The notes below the pieces were generated by a model, which was not told the origin of the DNA, ran no database searches, and was given only the letters and a program-made list of their open reading frames with translations. A stretch of 64,000 bases of DNA, from positions 1,488,001 through 1,552,000 of the forward strand of contig MU839827.1 in NCBI GenBank assembly GCA_030411725.1. The letters run 5' to 3'. The first letter of the stretch is position 1. Every line of letters begins with the position of its first letter. This document shows, one piece after another, positions 22,253 to 34,343 of this stretch. The position numbers and the translations under genes were made by a program. The DNA is from Echria macrotheca. Lineage: Eukaryota > Ascomycota > Sordariomycetes > Sordariales > Schizotheciaceae.

Positions 22253-25049
22253 GGTGGCGGGATGAGGGGTAGGTAGCTCTCAAAGTCGGGTGACGATTGG
22301 GTTGCGCTCAGCAGTTTTGGCTGGACACTGGCAACGCTGGGCTCGGCGCGCAAAGACCAAAATCGAAGATAGCTTCCGGCTTTCGTTCGGCTTCTGAACA
22401 GAGTGGAGATGGTCAACAGACGGGCTCTCGCGCAGTGTTGTGGAGGATTTGGGGGTAATAAGGTCTCCAAACAATCTCGGCTGAGAACGGCGGTGGGGGT
22501 AAAAGGCAAAGTCTCGCGACAAGAAGGACAGCGTGTGACTTGGGGCGGGTTTGCCGATTCGCGCGTGTAAATCGATTGTAAAGTGGTCGTGGACCGGTGT
22601 TGGGGGGCCGATTACGAGGAAAGCTCTGGACGCCTACATACCTTGGTTTGTGCTACACACGGAAACAGCGCGGTACCTAATGTCCGTTTCTGTAGCAATT
22701 GCGGAATGTTCGGCCAGCCGTGGTTTTGGGCCGTCAACTTTCGAGATCTGGTCCGCCGTGCCTGGATCCCAGCCCGAATGGATCGATGTTCCGCAGCGCC
22801 CAAGTCCCCTTTTCAGCTTGTCGTGCACCGCGATCTGATCTCAGAGCCTATGCAACCCCGCGATTCGGTCTGTATTGGAAAGCCTGGATGACTGGGAAGC
22901 CGGTGATGGCTGCAGTAGCGCGGGGACGTGAGTAATAAGCTGGCGTTGGTTCTTTGTCCCGTGACAGATGCTTGGGAGAACTGGGTTTGGTTCCTGGTCG
23001 CAGCTCGGCGCTTGGAAGTCGGGGGAGGCAGATCGCGATCAGCAGGGAATGACGATGTTTCGGCAGCGTCCAAGGTCCCTTAAAAAGGAGGGGTGACCAC
23101 AGTGGCAGCGTCTTGGGAGAGGCCAAGATTTAAGTTTCAGGGCGGGCAGCGTTGTGAGGAATACGTAATTCCGTCCCACCCAGCTGACCCAGTTGTATTA
23201 TATCCTGTGCCTGGCCAACTTGTGTAGTCACAAATGTCTCTGGAGCTGAGCATCGACGGCAGGAGGTTGGGCCCGTAGGTTTCCTCCAGAAGCAAAGCAT
23301 TGGCTGCGCCCCCAGGCACACGAGACGACTGGTTGGCACTCGGTTGGCATTCCCACTTTGCTGCATCCAGCCAGGGGAACCCGGATTGGAAGGCCGAGCA
23401 CGGACCAGCGCAGCTTATCGAGCCCAAAAGAATCTCGACAACTCCTATCCGGAGCTGCCCCTCATCGCTGACTGCTCCAAATGCTTTCATCGGTCTGGTG
23501 GCATGTATCCCTTTGCAAAACAGTTGACCGCATGGCCGGATTTCCCGAGCAGCCCAAGACATATGCCCGACAGTCCTGGCACCATGTCGATGTCGTTCGA
23601 CAGCGACAGCGACCGCTGATTGGGCCGATCTGGCCTTCACGTCGCATAAACCTCTGCAATCATCAGTCTCCTTTCAGCAAGTGGCCTGAGCCGCCTTCGA
23701 AAAATAGACACAAGGCAGCCACAGGGGGGGCAGCACAGCCCGGTGGGCGGCCGGCTTTTCAGCCTTCCAGGTTGGGCTTTTGGGAGAGCAACTCCGTGGC
23801 CTTTTTGCAACCAGCTCCATCCTTCAACTAGTCAGGCTGCCTCGTCGGGTCCCTAGAATTTCGGCAGGGAGCGGCATGAGGCGCCCGCCCTCTGTCCCCC
23901 ACCTTTTCTGAGGAAGCACCCGACAGCCCGCCCCTTTGCCCCGAAAATTCGGGGGAAACAATCATCAGCTTGAAACAAACTGTCCCCGAAATGGCAGCGG
24001 CGCGGTTATGTTTATGATTGTGTTTCTTCATGCGATATGCTTCTTGACATAAACTCTTCAACAGCCGATGCCGTGTAATAAAAAGAGGGGAAAGGTCCGA
24101 CGTTTGACAGCCAACTTACGTCATCCACCATTCACACAGTCACTCCGTGAAGCGTTCGGGAAGGACACATTGCGCAACCAGACACGCAAGATCTCAGGTT
24201 GATGCGATAGGGACCTGGCAAGCCTGGTCCAAGGGAGCACTTGCGCGCCGGTTCCTTGCGGTCAGCGTGCCTCCGAGGGTTACCTCGACCCGTGACTATG
24301 GGATTCGCGAGGGAATACCACCAGCCAGGCAGCTGGATCTTGGTCTGACAGGTGCATTGTAGGGAAGTACTCTTTCGCATGACCTGATGGGCTGCTCGTT
24401 TTTGGTGACCCCTGCCAAGAGGCGCCGGTCACGAACAGAGGAAACCCCAATTGAGTCAAAGTTTGTGCTAGCTTTGGTCATGCGATAACTATGGTTTGTC
24501 AGACGGCTAGGAATAGTTGCACTTTGTGCATCCGGTCACAGATGGATACCCCAAGTCTAGGCTCGGAGTGAGGCTCCGAAGCGAGCAGCCACCCGGGAGC
24601 AACCGAGACCCCGGTGATCCCAGCGTCAAGGATCCGGACCTGCCGGCTCATGAGCGGGGCCGCATCGGCATGCCGACCATTGGTTAGGACCGTACTGGCC
24701 CGAGCGCCCGAGACCCCAGCCAGCGACCACGTGACAGCGCCAACGTGCGTCGAAAAAAGTTCAACGACAGAGCAAGCTCCGAGCAGCCAGAGCGCGACGG
24801 AAAGCAGCTGCAATTGAGGGTCGATTTCGAGGAGGACGGCTGCGTAGGGACGAGCCGACAGACGACCAGCGAGAATCCGAGACGCATTCCTCTTTTCTCC
24901 ATGTAATTCTTTTTGTTGTATAATTGTTTCTTCGACTTCGTCTCCGGCTTCCGCGACTAGTTCTAGTCTCATCCGTCCCGAAAAATCCATTCCGACAACG
25001 AACCTCTCTCCTCAACCACCCGAACCCCGAACAACAACTCAACAACACG
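22253..25049. other. Divergent intergenic region, 2.8 kb
   Basis: Between the minus-strand disordered protein and plus-strand MRPL20; both promoters lie here. Sequence is GC-rich without simple repeats. Only short scattered open frames occur; one minus-strand frame at 24499-24990 starts 60 bp from the MRPL20 start codon and is judged a chance frame. Confidence 0.5.
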
Positions 25050-25763
25050 ATGGAGGTCCAATTGACACGGAGGCCGGTAGCATCCTGCTGCCGTCGCCTC
25101 GCTTCTTCCCCTCTCCTCGGCCACCGCCGCCCGACGATATTATCACCAGCGACAGCGGCAGCCCCATCGACCACAACCCCAACGCAAACGCGACACAAAG
25201 CAACAGCCTCGCGAACAAAACGGGCCCTCAACATCGCCCCGCACAAATCCTTCCTCTCCCCCTCCTCCTCCAACACCACCTCCCAAAAATCGACGCACGT
25301 AATCTTCAACCCCCCCTCCGCCGCCCCCTCAGTCTACCACACCCCCTTCAAATTCCTCCCCAAGACCGACCCGCGCCGCCGCGCCAACCTACCCGCCAAC
25401 CTCTTCGCCTCCTCCTCTACGATCCAATTTTCCTCTACTCCCACCACCACCTCCGCCAGCGTCACGGCCCTCCCGACCGTCGGCCCCGCCTCCCCGAAAA
25501 AGTACCACCTAACCCCAGAAGACGTCCAGCAGATGCGCGAGCTGCGCGCCGCAGACCCGGTGCGCAACTCGGTCGCATCCCTCGCCAACCGCTTCGGCTG
25601 CTCCAAGCTCTTCGTCATCTTCTGCTGCCAGTCGTCCCCTCAGCACCGCGACAAGATCCGCGAGGCTATCGCGGCCGAGCAGGCGCGCTGGGGCCCGCGC
25701 AAGATGGCTGCGTTCCAGGAGCGCGCGCGGAGGAGGCAGATGTTGCTGGATGGCGAGTTATAA
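25050..25763 (+). CDS. MRPL20: Mitochondrial large-subunit ribosomal protein mL58 (MRPL20)
   Basis: An intronless frame of 237 aa matching the fungal MRP-L20 family. The first ~50 residues are rich in Arg, Ser, Thr and Ala and poor in acidic residues (LTRRPVASCCRRLASSPLLG), as expected of a cleavable mitochondrial presequence. The middle carries the conserved YHTPFKFLPKTDPRR region, and the C-terminal half has the family core YHLTPEDVQQMRELRAADP, then SVASLANRFGCSKLFVIFCC and a long basic helix ending WGPRKMAAFQERARRRQMLL. The protein is a fungal-specific component of the 54S subunit. The ATG sits after an A/C-rich leader (CAACACG) that suits efficient initiation. It converges on the next gene with only 363 bp between stops. 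Confidence 0.9.
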   Translation: MEVQLTRRPVASCCRRLASSPLLGHRRPTILSPATAAAPSTTTPTQTRHKATASRTKRALNIAPHKSFLSPSSSNTTSQKSTHVIFNPPSAAPSVYHTPFKFLPKTDPRRRANLPANLFASSSTIQFSSTPTTTSASVTALPTVGPASPKKYHLTPEDVQQMRELRAADPVRNSVASLANRFGCSKLFVIFCCQSSPQHRDKIREAIAAEQARWGPRKMAAFQERARRRQMLLDGEL

Positions 25764-26126
25764 ATCTCTTTCGTTAGGGATGGGATTGGAACCTCCAGAA
25801 AAGGGCGAATCCCATCAAAGATCAAAACTCGTTGGACTGTTGTACGATTGGGAGGAGGATGGCGGAATCAATACCGTGGCCTTGCATAGATGAACGGACA
25901 GGCGTTGCAAGAGAGAGAGAGAGAATTATCGGCGTCGCATGGGAGAAATCCCCCTTGTCTCTATATCTGTACAATGTCACAAAAAACTTCCCTTGTATGC
26001 GCGGAGCAGGTTGTCGAGTAGTGATGCATTGATCATTGCTTATATAATGCATGCTTCAAAGACCACTGCATATCCTAGGTTACCTCGTTGCCCGCCAGAC
26101 GCCAAACTCCTCTATCAATCCGTCCA
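25764..26126. other. Convergent 3' region
   Basis: A 363-bp gap between the tail-to-tail MRPL20 and F-box-like genes, holding both 3' UTRs. It includes a short GAGAGAGAGA run near 25911-25923. No gene seen. Confidence 0.5.
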
Positions 26127-27671
26127 TCAACCATCCAGGTTTTTCTTGTCCGGGCCATTCAGTGTTTTCTTTTCCTCAGCTTGTATCCTCGCCTTTGCCG
26201 CAGCGTCATAGTCCTTCTTGCCAGGAATCACCCTCCAGCACCAGCCACACCAGCTCCTTCGACGACCCTGCACCTCGCGGCCCAGAATCTCCCCCTTCTG
26301 CCTCTCATCATCCCACTCAGGAACGCAGGCACCAATCTTTACCATCCGAACCAGCTTCTTCTTGACAACGCCCCCAATCCCCTCGATCTCGTGCCGCTCA
26401 TACCCAGCCTTCAGCTGCGGGCTGGGTGTACGCCGTTCGGCTGTGTCGGAAGCGGTGCTGACACTCCCATGGTTGCTGCTAGCGCTGCTCCAAGGGGCCA
26501 ACGACGAGTTGCTACTCGTGTGGCTCAGGGGCGTCGTCCCAAGAAAGTTGGCATCAGCTTCCCGGAGGTCGGCAGCATCGCAGTCCGTCTCTTGCTCCCG
26601 TTCGCGGCCTGCGCGGCATTCCTTACCACGGCCGCAGATAACACCGCGATCGCCCTCGCCAATACCGGTTCCAAGGCCTCCCAGAAGGTCGGTGTACTGG
26701 TTACGCCATTTCCAGATGCTGTGTGGCCTGTCAGTGGGGAAGTGGGGACCATAATCGATACACACTACCTCTTGTACTCGTTGTCGTCACTCCTGATAGA
26801 CCTCCCACATGGCTGACATAACCACACACCGGTAGAAGCGCACTGGCAGATGGCGCGCTCTACGCTGTCGGATTCAACCGTGACATCCGGCCCCAGCTGG
26901 GGTTTGACGAGGTACCCTATGGGAGCTTCAGCGCACGCAACACATAGGCGTCTATGCCGGTCTCGTAGCACAATGGGTGCAGGCGGCTTTATCGCACAGT
27001 TCTGAACCGGGTCAGTACATCAAGCTTACACCGAGGTTACTCCCGAGACCAGGGGAAACACACTCGACAGGCGACTGTGCCGCATCGGCGACACTCGGAC
27101 ACCATATCTCGGGCACATTGACCAGCCTTCCCGCTGTAACCCGTACGTCCGGGGGCGTCTTCCATGTAGAACCAGTTGCCGGCGCGGGCACGGAAGCGCA
27201 GCGTTTCTTCGGGATCGACGGGCAGGTGCTCGTTGACGCAGTGCAGCGTCGAGATGAGCAGCATCTTGCGATACTGCAAAACGCCCCCATGGATGGCGCG
27301 ACAGGTGCGCGACAGGCTGTCGAGCGTGTTCAGATCGATGTTGGCGGCCACCGACATGATGATGCTGGAGACATCAGTCAGTACTCTTTCCCCCTTCCCT
27401 CGTGAAAAGGGGGAAGTTGTCAAGATGGGAAACAGTTGGGTCAGAATGAGGTGGTGGTGTCCGCCTACGGATAGCATCCCAAAGCCTGCGTCATGGAGTT
27501 CCGGTTCGGATCGTCCCTGACGGCCAGCCCGTGAGCCTCCTCGCGATCCTTGCCCGTGCCCTTCGATGCCACTACTTCCGTAACAGCGGCCGCCTTGACG
27601 GCATCGAGCGGCAATTGGCCGTTCTGGCGCTTCTCGTCCTCCTCTTCATCCAAATCTACAAAAACAGCCAT
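26127..27671 (-). CDS. Fungal Cys-rich protein with F-box-like segment
   Basis: Four exons on the minus strand, 27671-27469, 27364-27064, 27001-26769 and 26718-26127, sum to 1329 nt (442 aa). Exon joins recreate motifs I associate with a conserved filamentous-ascomycete family: DPNRNSMTQALGCYP joined to IIMSVAANIDLNTLD and SLSRTCRAIHGGVLQYR, an F-box-like helical segment, then RARAGNWFYMED. A Cys-rich region follows with CRRCGTVACRNCAIKPP, HRRLCVACAEAP and CQCASTGVWLCQPCGRS, spaced like zinc-binding pairs. The C-terminal half has WKWRNQYTDLLGGLGTGIGE, GVICGRGKEC, HEIEGIGGVVKKKLVRMV, GACVPEWDDE and RSWCGWCWRVIPG. A substrate-adaptor role in SCF ubiquitin ligation is possible but unproven. The last acceptor is ambiguous by 9 nt. 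The start MAVFVDLDEEEDE is chosen by position; an upstream Met would add 49 residues. Confidence 0.8.
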
Positions 27672-30205
27672 ATCGAAGGGCGATTGGGGCGGGGTGGCTA
27701 CGATGGTTTCGGTCTGTTCGGGAACACGTGGGTGCTGGGAAGGGATGACGTCGACGAGCGTGATGGCGAGAGTGTGGACAAGAGCAGCGAAAATACAAGA
27801 GCAAGAGGTCTCTGTCAATAATACATCATGAAACTAGATGAAGGGAGAATGGGTCATCATAAAAGAATCTCCGGCATGGCTTGATGCCAGGGATACTAGC
27901 TCTGGTCCTGAGGGATGATGGGGGGAATGGATGATGATGCATTGAACTGCTACAGCTGGCGAACTACCCCTCGCTCGGTGGCAGCAGCGCCCCCACCCGC
28001 CCGGATGGCGGGGTGTCGAGGGCCCGCGTTCCTGATTGACATCCCCAGACCTTTCACTCTGTCTACGGCAGGGGCATGTGACCTGAAGAGATCAATTTTC
28101 CAACCTCATGGGAGCTTTTCGGTGGTACGGATTCAGGGGGGCCCGAATGTACATAAGGTCCGTGGCGGCTTCATTGCAGCATCCTCCTGGGGAACGCGGG
28201 ATGTTCGTGGATCCCGTGATCTTCTGCCTTCTGCACCTGGCTGCGAGAAGAAGTCGACACACAAACACCCCCACTGTCTTTTTCACCGCTTCTCCATCTT
28301 CAGACGACTCGAGATGGCGAACCTGCCACGTCAAACCCGCCTCGTCCTTCTTCAGCGGTTCGGAAAGAAGCCGCCCAGAGGCGCGGTCCGGTGACGGTCA
28401 ATGGCTTGCATCCTGGTCTCGCTGATGGATTGGACTTCTTCTGACACAACAGATATGGAGATGGAATGGCATCAGGTCGATCTTCACGTTGAAATTGTGC
28501 GGGGGGTAGCGCCAGTTCATGTCTCGGATGTCTTCATGGACGCACATCCATCGCGTCTTCTATGCGCTGTTGTTGACCTGGCTGGCGTCTCGCTGGCAGT
28601 TCGGCGGAGCAGCTGCACTGAATAGCGCCTTGATGCCGGGTAGATTTCGGACGACAGCAGATGGCTCGACATTTGAACGGCAGATCCGATAAGTCCAGCC
28701 TTTGATGCCGGCAAGAGTAGACATCGGCCCGAGGGGGTGCCTGGGAGTGCATTTACACCCGGGGCGGCTCGGAAAGGTCTTCCGAACGCCACATCCTCTC
28801 CTGCTACCAGCTGCATGGCATTCGGAACCCGGCAGGCTCGCGGGCCGTGCCAGTCTTGCCGACTTTCTTGTATCTGCGGGAACTACCTCGAACGCATCAC
28901 CAGAGTTTCGGCGGATAGAGATCAGGACGATGGCCGTATCAGGAACGGGATAGCTCCAACAACGCGGCGACCTCGTAGAGAAGGCGTTTGAACAAGGCCC
29001 TTCTTGATAGGTCGGCAACAATGGAACCAAGAGGGTGGCCCAATAAGGATGGTCCTGATGGGTCCTGATGGGGACGACGATAAGGGATACACGTGTAGCG
29101 TTGCGTTTCTCCACCATTGCAGAAACCGTGGAGGCCTGCTACTTTCCATATCTAGGTTGCATCTGTTCGCCCTAGGAAAGGATAGCACTATGTCAACGGA
29201 AAGCTGCATTTTCTGTTGGTGGTGAGATAGTCTCGACAGGCTCCTCTGCAGACTTATGATCTCAACACATGCTGGAGCATACTACCTACGGACGACGGGC
29301 TGGAGAAAGGCTCGACTGATAAACAACCTCGCCAGCTTCTAGGCTCTAGGTATTCTACATGGCAGTCTGGACTCTGCGGCTGACCAAGACGGCGGGAAAC
29401 CGATAGCTCGGCAACTCCACTCACCCTGAGCTGCGAAGCATCCACCATCGTACCCACAGCCTCGATGCTTCATAATGGAGCTCTTCGAGTCTGGGCTGAT
29501 CTATCATTACATAGATTGATGTGCCCTGTCAGATTCCAGCTCACCAGTTGCTGAAAGTTAATAAGCCCGTGACTTGACACGCCGGCGCGTCATGTGCAAG
29601 TTGGTTTGTACGGCATCCGCCTTCACTGTCTTTCAGATGTCAAGAGGCAGTGGCTTTATTAAGAAAGGAGACGGACTGGCGCCATGTGGGGAAGGATACG
29701 AGAAGAAGCGCTTGGAGCATGGCCGGTGCGAAAAAACGTGCAGCTGAGCCGACGAAACCATTGACCACAAAGTGGACACGCCCAAGACTCGACAGGTTCC
29801 TCCTCCCTTCCTCCCAGCGGCCACCAGGCCACACGTCAACTTTTGACATCCCCGTCGGTCGTATCCAAGCGGATACATTCGATCGAGGGCCAGCAAGGGT
29901 GCCTTCCATCGAAACCGAATAGCGCAGTTCTTTTCTCTTGGTGTTATCCTTGCCCCTCTCTTCCCTTGTGTGGGCTGATCCCTTCTGTCGAGGCACGCCG
30001 CGTCGAACCTTATTCCTGTGTGTGCCCCCTCTTGTCACAAGCGGTGGAAACTCCAGAGAAATCTCCCGCGAACAGTGGAAACCCGTTCGACTCGACGCCG
30101 CCGTCGCAGCCCAAACACCACCACACTCTGAATCCATCCGCCCCCCTACCAGCGGTGACGAGGACCAGAGCACACAGCCCTCGAGGCTGATTCCACTCGT
30201 TCAAT
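27672..30205. other. Divergent intergenic region, 2.5 kb
   Basis: Between the F-box-like gene (minus) and GT2 gene (plus); must contain both promoters. The 3' end from about 29900 is C/T-rich leader of the glycosyltransferase gene. No gene or repeat recognised. Confidence 0.5.
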
Positions 30206-33200
30206 ATGAAGCGTCTTTCGGCCTATTTTTCGAACAGCAATGCGGGCGATGAGGAGGAAAAGGACCCAGATACGGGCATGGGCCAGGCCGTCAGCCGGTC
30301 AGCAGGGACAGAATCACCACCAGAGAAGGCCCATCCCCTCCAGCCACTGCAGCCGCGTAAGTCGTCAGCCTCTATGACGACGGGCGCTGTGCCGGAGACC
30401 GGCGGCGCAGTGCCAGCGTCCGCCCCCGACCAACTTGGCAGAAATCATCATCCCTCGATGCAAGGAAGTACACTTTCGGTCCCTTCGCTCAACGGGCGAT
30501 CGCGGGGACGATTCCCAGATGGCGCACCACCCGCCAACATGGCTGCTGCTGCTGCCCGGAGCGGCTCGCGGACACCGTCCACGCGCCACTCCATCTTCCC
30601 CGCCGGCGACGTGCGGAACAACGACCCCGAAGCCATCAACGACGTCCGGGCCGACATGATGGTCGGCTGGCTGCACGAGCAGCAACTACGAAAACAGTAC
30701 GCGTCGGGCGAGGACCCGTTCGAGGGCGCCGTGCTGAAGAAGGGCCGCGGCAACTTCGTCTGCTGTCCGCCGCAGATGGCCGACGTCCCCAACTCGCTGT
30801 ACACCGTCGTGGCCCAGATGAACGTCCGCTGCGCCATGACGGTCTGCACGCCCGTCGTCCGGGCCCTGCTCGACTCGTTCACGGCCCGGCACAACGTCAA
30901 CTTCGTGCCGCTGCCGGACTGTCTGCGGGTGCAGATCCTGCCCAGCCTGACGGACCTGCCGCGCGGCCAGCTCCACCATTTTGCCGCCTTCATCATGGAC
31001 GCGGGTTTTCTCGTGGTGTGGGACGACGACCCGGAGAAGCTGCTGCTCCGAGCCCAGGATCTCGAGGACAGGTTTATTGAGCTCATCTGGGGCGATGGCA
31101 GTGGGTCTTCTGAGGATGAGGACGAGAAGGAGAAGGCGAAGAAGACGAAGAGGGGGAAAAGGGGGAAGGAGGGCGGCGATGCCAACTCGGTCGACGTGGA
31201 GAAGGGTTTGCCTGACTCATATGAACAACGGCCGGTGCGGCTCGAGAGCTCCATCATGGTGGCCGGGACTATGACGCTGGGAATTAGCTGTCTTGCGCTG
31301 GGATGGAGGGCGCTTGCTTATGAAATAGCCGTCGATGGGAGTTACCTCCGCCTGGCTCTCCTCGTCGTGGGACCGATCCAATTCTTTCTGTCCTTGGTAT
31401 GTATGCTCCCGGTCATGTCCCTGTTGGTGTGAGAGACGAGCACAGTGAGTGCTGACTGACTTGCGTACAACACAACAGTTCTTCTTCCAGACCATCGTCG
31501 GCGGATTCTTCCAGATGTTCGGGCCCATCTCGAGCATGTTATCCAACAACAAGTACTACAGCGGCGTACCCCCCGAACGGCTCTTCGTCGAAGACGGCGA
31601 CCTGCCGCACGTGACGATCCAGATGCCCGTCTACAAGGAGGGTCTAATGGCCGTCATCCGGCCGACGGTGCTCTCGCTCAAGGCGGCCATCAGCACGTAC
31701 GAGATGCAAGGGGGCCAAGCCAACATCTTTGTGAATGACGACGGCATGCAGCTCTTGTCGGAAGAGGACGCCATGGCCCGCCGCGACTTCTACGAGGAGC
31801 ACAGCATCGGCTGGGTCGCCCGGCCGCCGCACAACCCCAACCCGGATGAGACCGTAGGTGAGCGCCGGTTCCTGCGCCGCGGCAAGTTCAAGAAGGCCAG
31901 CAACATGAACTACGCGCTCCACGTCAGCACTAGGGTCGAGGACAAGCTGCAGATGATCGAGCGGGATGATGGGTGGACTAATGACAATGAGACGGCCGCG
32001 TACCGGGAGTGTCTGGCCGATGTGCTCCGCGAGGACGAGGGGCGCACCATGGCCGACGGCAACATTCGGATCGGCGACTATATCCTGCTCGTCGACTCGG
32101 ATACCCGGGTGCCTGCCGATTGTTTGTTGGATGCTGTTAGTGAGATGGAGCAGAGTCCCGATGTGGCTATTCTTCAGTTCTCCTCTGGCGTCATGAACGT
32201 GTCGGATACGTATTTCGAGAACGGGTAAGCTCTGTCTCTCTCTCCCCCTCTCCCTGTCTTCCTCTCCCTCCCTCTCTCTCTCTCCCTCTCTCTCTCTCTT
32301 GCTCTCTCTCACTCACTCACTCTCCTTTTTGTATTTTGCGACATGTTTTTGTCTAACTTTCTACCACAGCGTCACCTGGTTCACGAACCTCATCTACACC
32401 GCCATAACCTTCATGGTATCCTACGGCGACGCCTGCCCCTTCGTCGGCCACAACGCCATGCTCCGCTGGGCGGCCCTGCAGGACGCTGCGTCCTATACGG
32501 ACTCGGACGGCTACGAGAAGTACTGGTCCGAGTCGCACGTGTCCGAAGACTTCGACATGTCGCTCCGCCTGCAGGTCGCGGGCTACTCGCTGCGCTACGC
32601 GGCATACACCGGTCCGGAATTCAAGGAAGGCGTCAGCCTGACGGTCTACGACGAGCTCGCGCGCTGGGAGAAGTACGCGTACGGGTGCAGCGAGCTGCTG
32701 TTCCACCCTTTGCGCTTCTGGCCGGTGAGAGGCCCCTTCACGCCGCTCTTCCGCAGTTTTATTATGTCGGGAATCCCACTAGCCAAGAAAGCGACCATCT
32801 GCGCGTATATCGGGACCTACTACGCCATCGGCGCCGCCTGGATCCTGTGTCTGGCCAACTATTTTATTACCGGCTGGTTCTACGGCCTGTACGACAAGTA
32901 CTACATCGACTCGTTCGCGATCTACATATCCATCGTCGTGGTCTTCAACGCGCTCGGCAATGTGGCCCTAGCGGTACTACGCTACCGCCTGTCCGAGCAA
33001 GATTTGCTGTATGCCTTCTGGAACAACATCAAGTGGGTGCCCATGTTCACCATCTTCCTGGGCGGCATCTCGCTGCACATCAGCCAGGCGATTCTGTCCC
33101 ATCTGTTCGAGATCGACATGGTCTGGGGCGCGACGGCGAAGGAGGTCGAGCAGGTGCATTTTGGGGAGGAGGTCGTCCGGATCCTGCGCAAGTTCAAGTT

Positions 33201-33375
33201 TACTTTTTTTTACTGCTTCGCCTGCACCGCCCTCATGATCTGCGGCGTGTATGCGTTCCCCGTCGAGTGGCGGATCACCTTCTTTTTTAGCATCTACCCG
33301 CTGGCTACGATTGTGGTTTGCCACTTTTGCTTGCCGGTGTTGTTGAATCCGGCTTTGATGATGTTTTCGTGGTAA
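30206..33375 (+). CDS. Membrane family-2 glycosyltransferase (polysaccharide synthase-like)
   Basis: Three exons, 30206-31396, 31479-32224 and 32370-33375, give 2943 nt (980 aa). The N-terminal ~340 residues are cytosolic, including a disordered segment then MMVGWLHEQQLRKQY and NFVPLPDCLRVQILPSLTDL, and a charged KEKAKKTKRGKRGKEG tract. Two membrane segments precede the GT2 domain, which has VTIQMPVYKEG, NDDGMQLLSEEDA, KKASNMNYAL, the metal-binding DSDTRVP and the general-base SEDFDMSLRLQVAGY. At least six C-terminal transmembrane helices follow. The usual QxxRW product-binding motif appears as DELARW. This places it near fungal cellulose/hyaluronan-synthase-like enzymes rather than chitin synthases, which carry QRRRW. 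Probable plasma-membrane enzyme using a UDP-sugar; product unknown. Intron 2 holds a CT microsatellite. Confidence 0.88.
32227..32335. repeat. CT-rich microsatellite inside GT2 intron 2
   Basis: Most of the 145-nt intron is interrupted CTCTCT/CCCTCT/CACTCA repeat. It sits between a GTAAGC donor and the TACCACAG acceptor and may lengthen the polypyrimidine tract. Confidence 0.85.
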
Positions 33376-34343
33376 CAAGTCTTGTCATTTCGACACCTTT
33401 TTTTTATTTTTTTTTTAGATATCTTTTTTCACTATGTTATATAGACCGTGGTATGACGAGACGGCTTTTTTCTTTTTCTTTTTTGGTTACAAAGGTTGTA
33501 ATGTCTGAATAAGGGCGATGTCTCTGTGGAAGAAGATATAAGGGGAAAAAGGGGTGGGGGGATTCTGCTTGATATACACATACACAGCTGCGGGTACAAA
33601 ATAGTTCTTGGATTCTCAAAATAATTTTTACTTGAATCACACCTAGATGTACCTCATCCGTTGCGGCAAGTGTGATCGCGTCAACACGATAATGTACCAG
33701 ATTGAGCGACATGATTGTGCGTGACCTGTGACCTTGGTGGAGTGAACCCAAGCAAGCTCAGAGGTCCTGCACCAAGAAATCTCGAGACCTAAAAAAAAAA
33801 AAAGGGGGCGGGGTACCTAGGTAAACAAAGAGGGAAAGAAACGGAGAGACTCCGAGCAGAAATGACAATCACCACTTTTGATTGATCCTAAAAATAAAGT
33901 CTCTAAATGCACATCAACTTATTGTTTATTGCGCTAAGAAGGCTAATGGGGAGGAGGTTCTCGGATTAGAACGCAGCGGGAGGAACTCCAGATAGGTAGG
34001 TCGGCACACAGTGCCGGCAGCTCAAGGCTTGCAACTTGATGAAACCACGGTTTGCGCCGTGTACGGGATAGATGGATAACAGATGCATTGAGGATATAGA
34101 CATGAAAGACTGAGCTTAAAGGTTAGCCGTGTTATTCGTCACCGTACCGACGGGCAGGGAGAACAACATGGGTGCTGCACTGATCAAGTATCACAAGGGA
34201 CCAACGCATTACTGTCAAGCACAACACTGCGTCCAACAAAGGCATTCAATATGCATGAATCGTGTCTATTGCTCTGAATCCCGAGCTACCGTCGCTCCAT
34301 TGAAATCACAAGTACCGCCCAATCCATCTATCTACAGTCTACT
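33376..34343. other. Convergent intergenic region
   Basis: About 970 bp between the 3' ends of the GT2 and ADE4 genes. It begins with T-rich sequence (about 33400-33480) suited to 3'-end formation and has an A/G run near 33792-33812. No gene recognised. Confidence 0.5.

Noticed and set aside
24499..24990. 163-codon minus-strand frame beginning MDFSGRMRLE
   Set aside because: Its start would lie 60 bp from the MRPL20 start on the other strand, over the likely MRPL20 leader. Some residues look plausible, but there is no family match and no splice support.
26127..26816. Long plus-strand frames over the F-box-like gene
   Set aside because: Antisense shadows; the minus-strand exons carry the conserved motifs and consistent splice sites.
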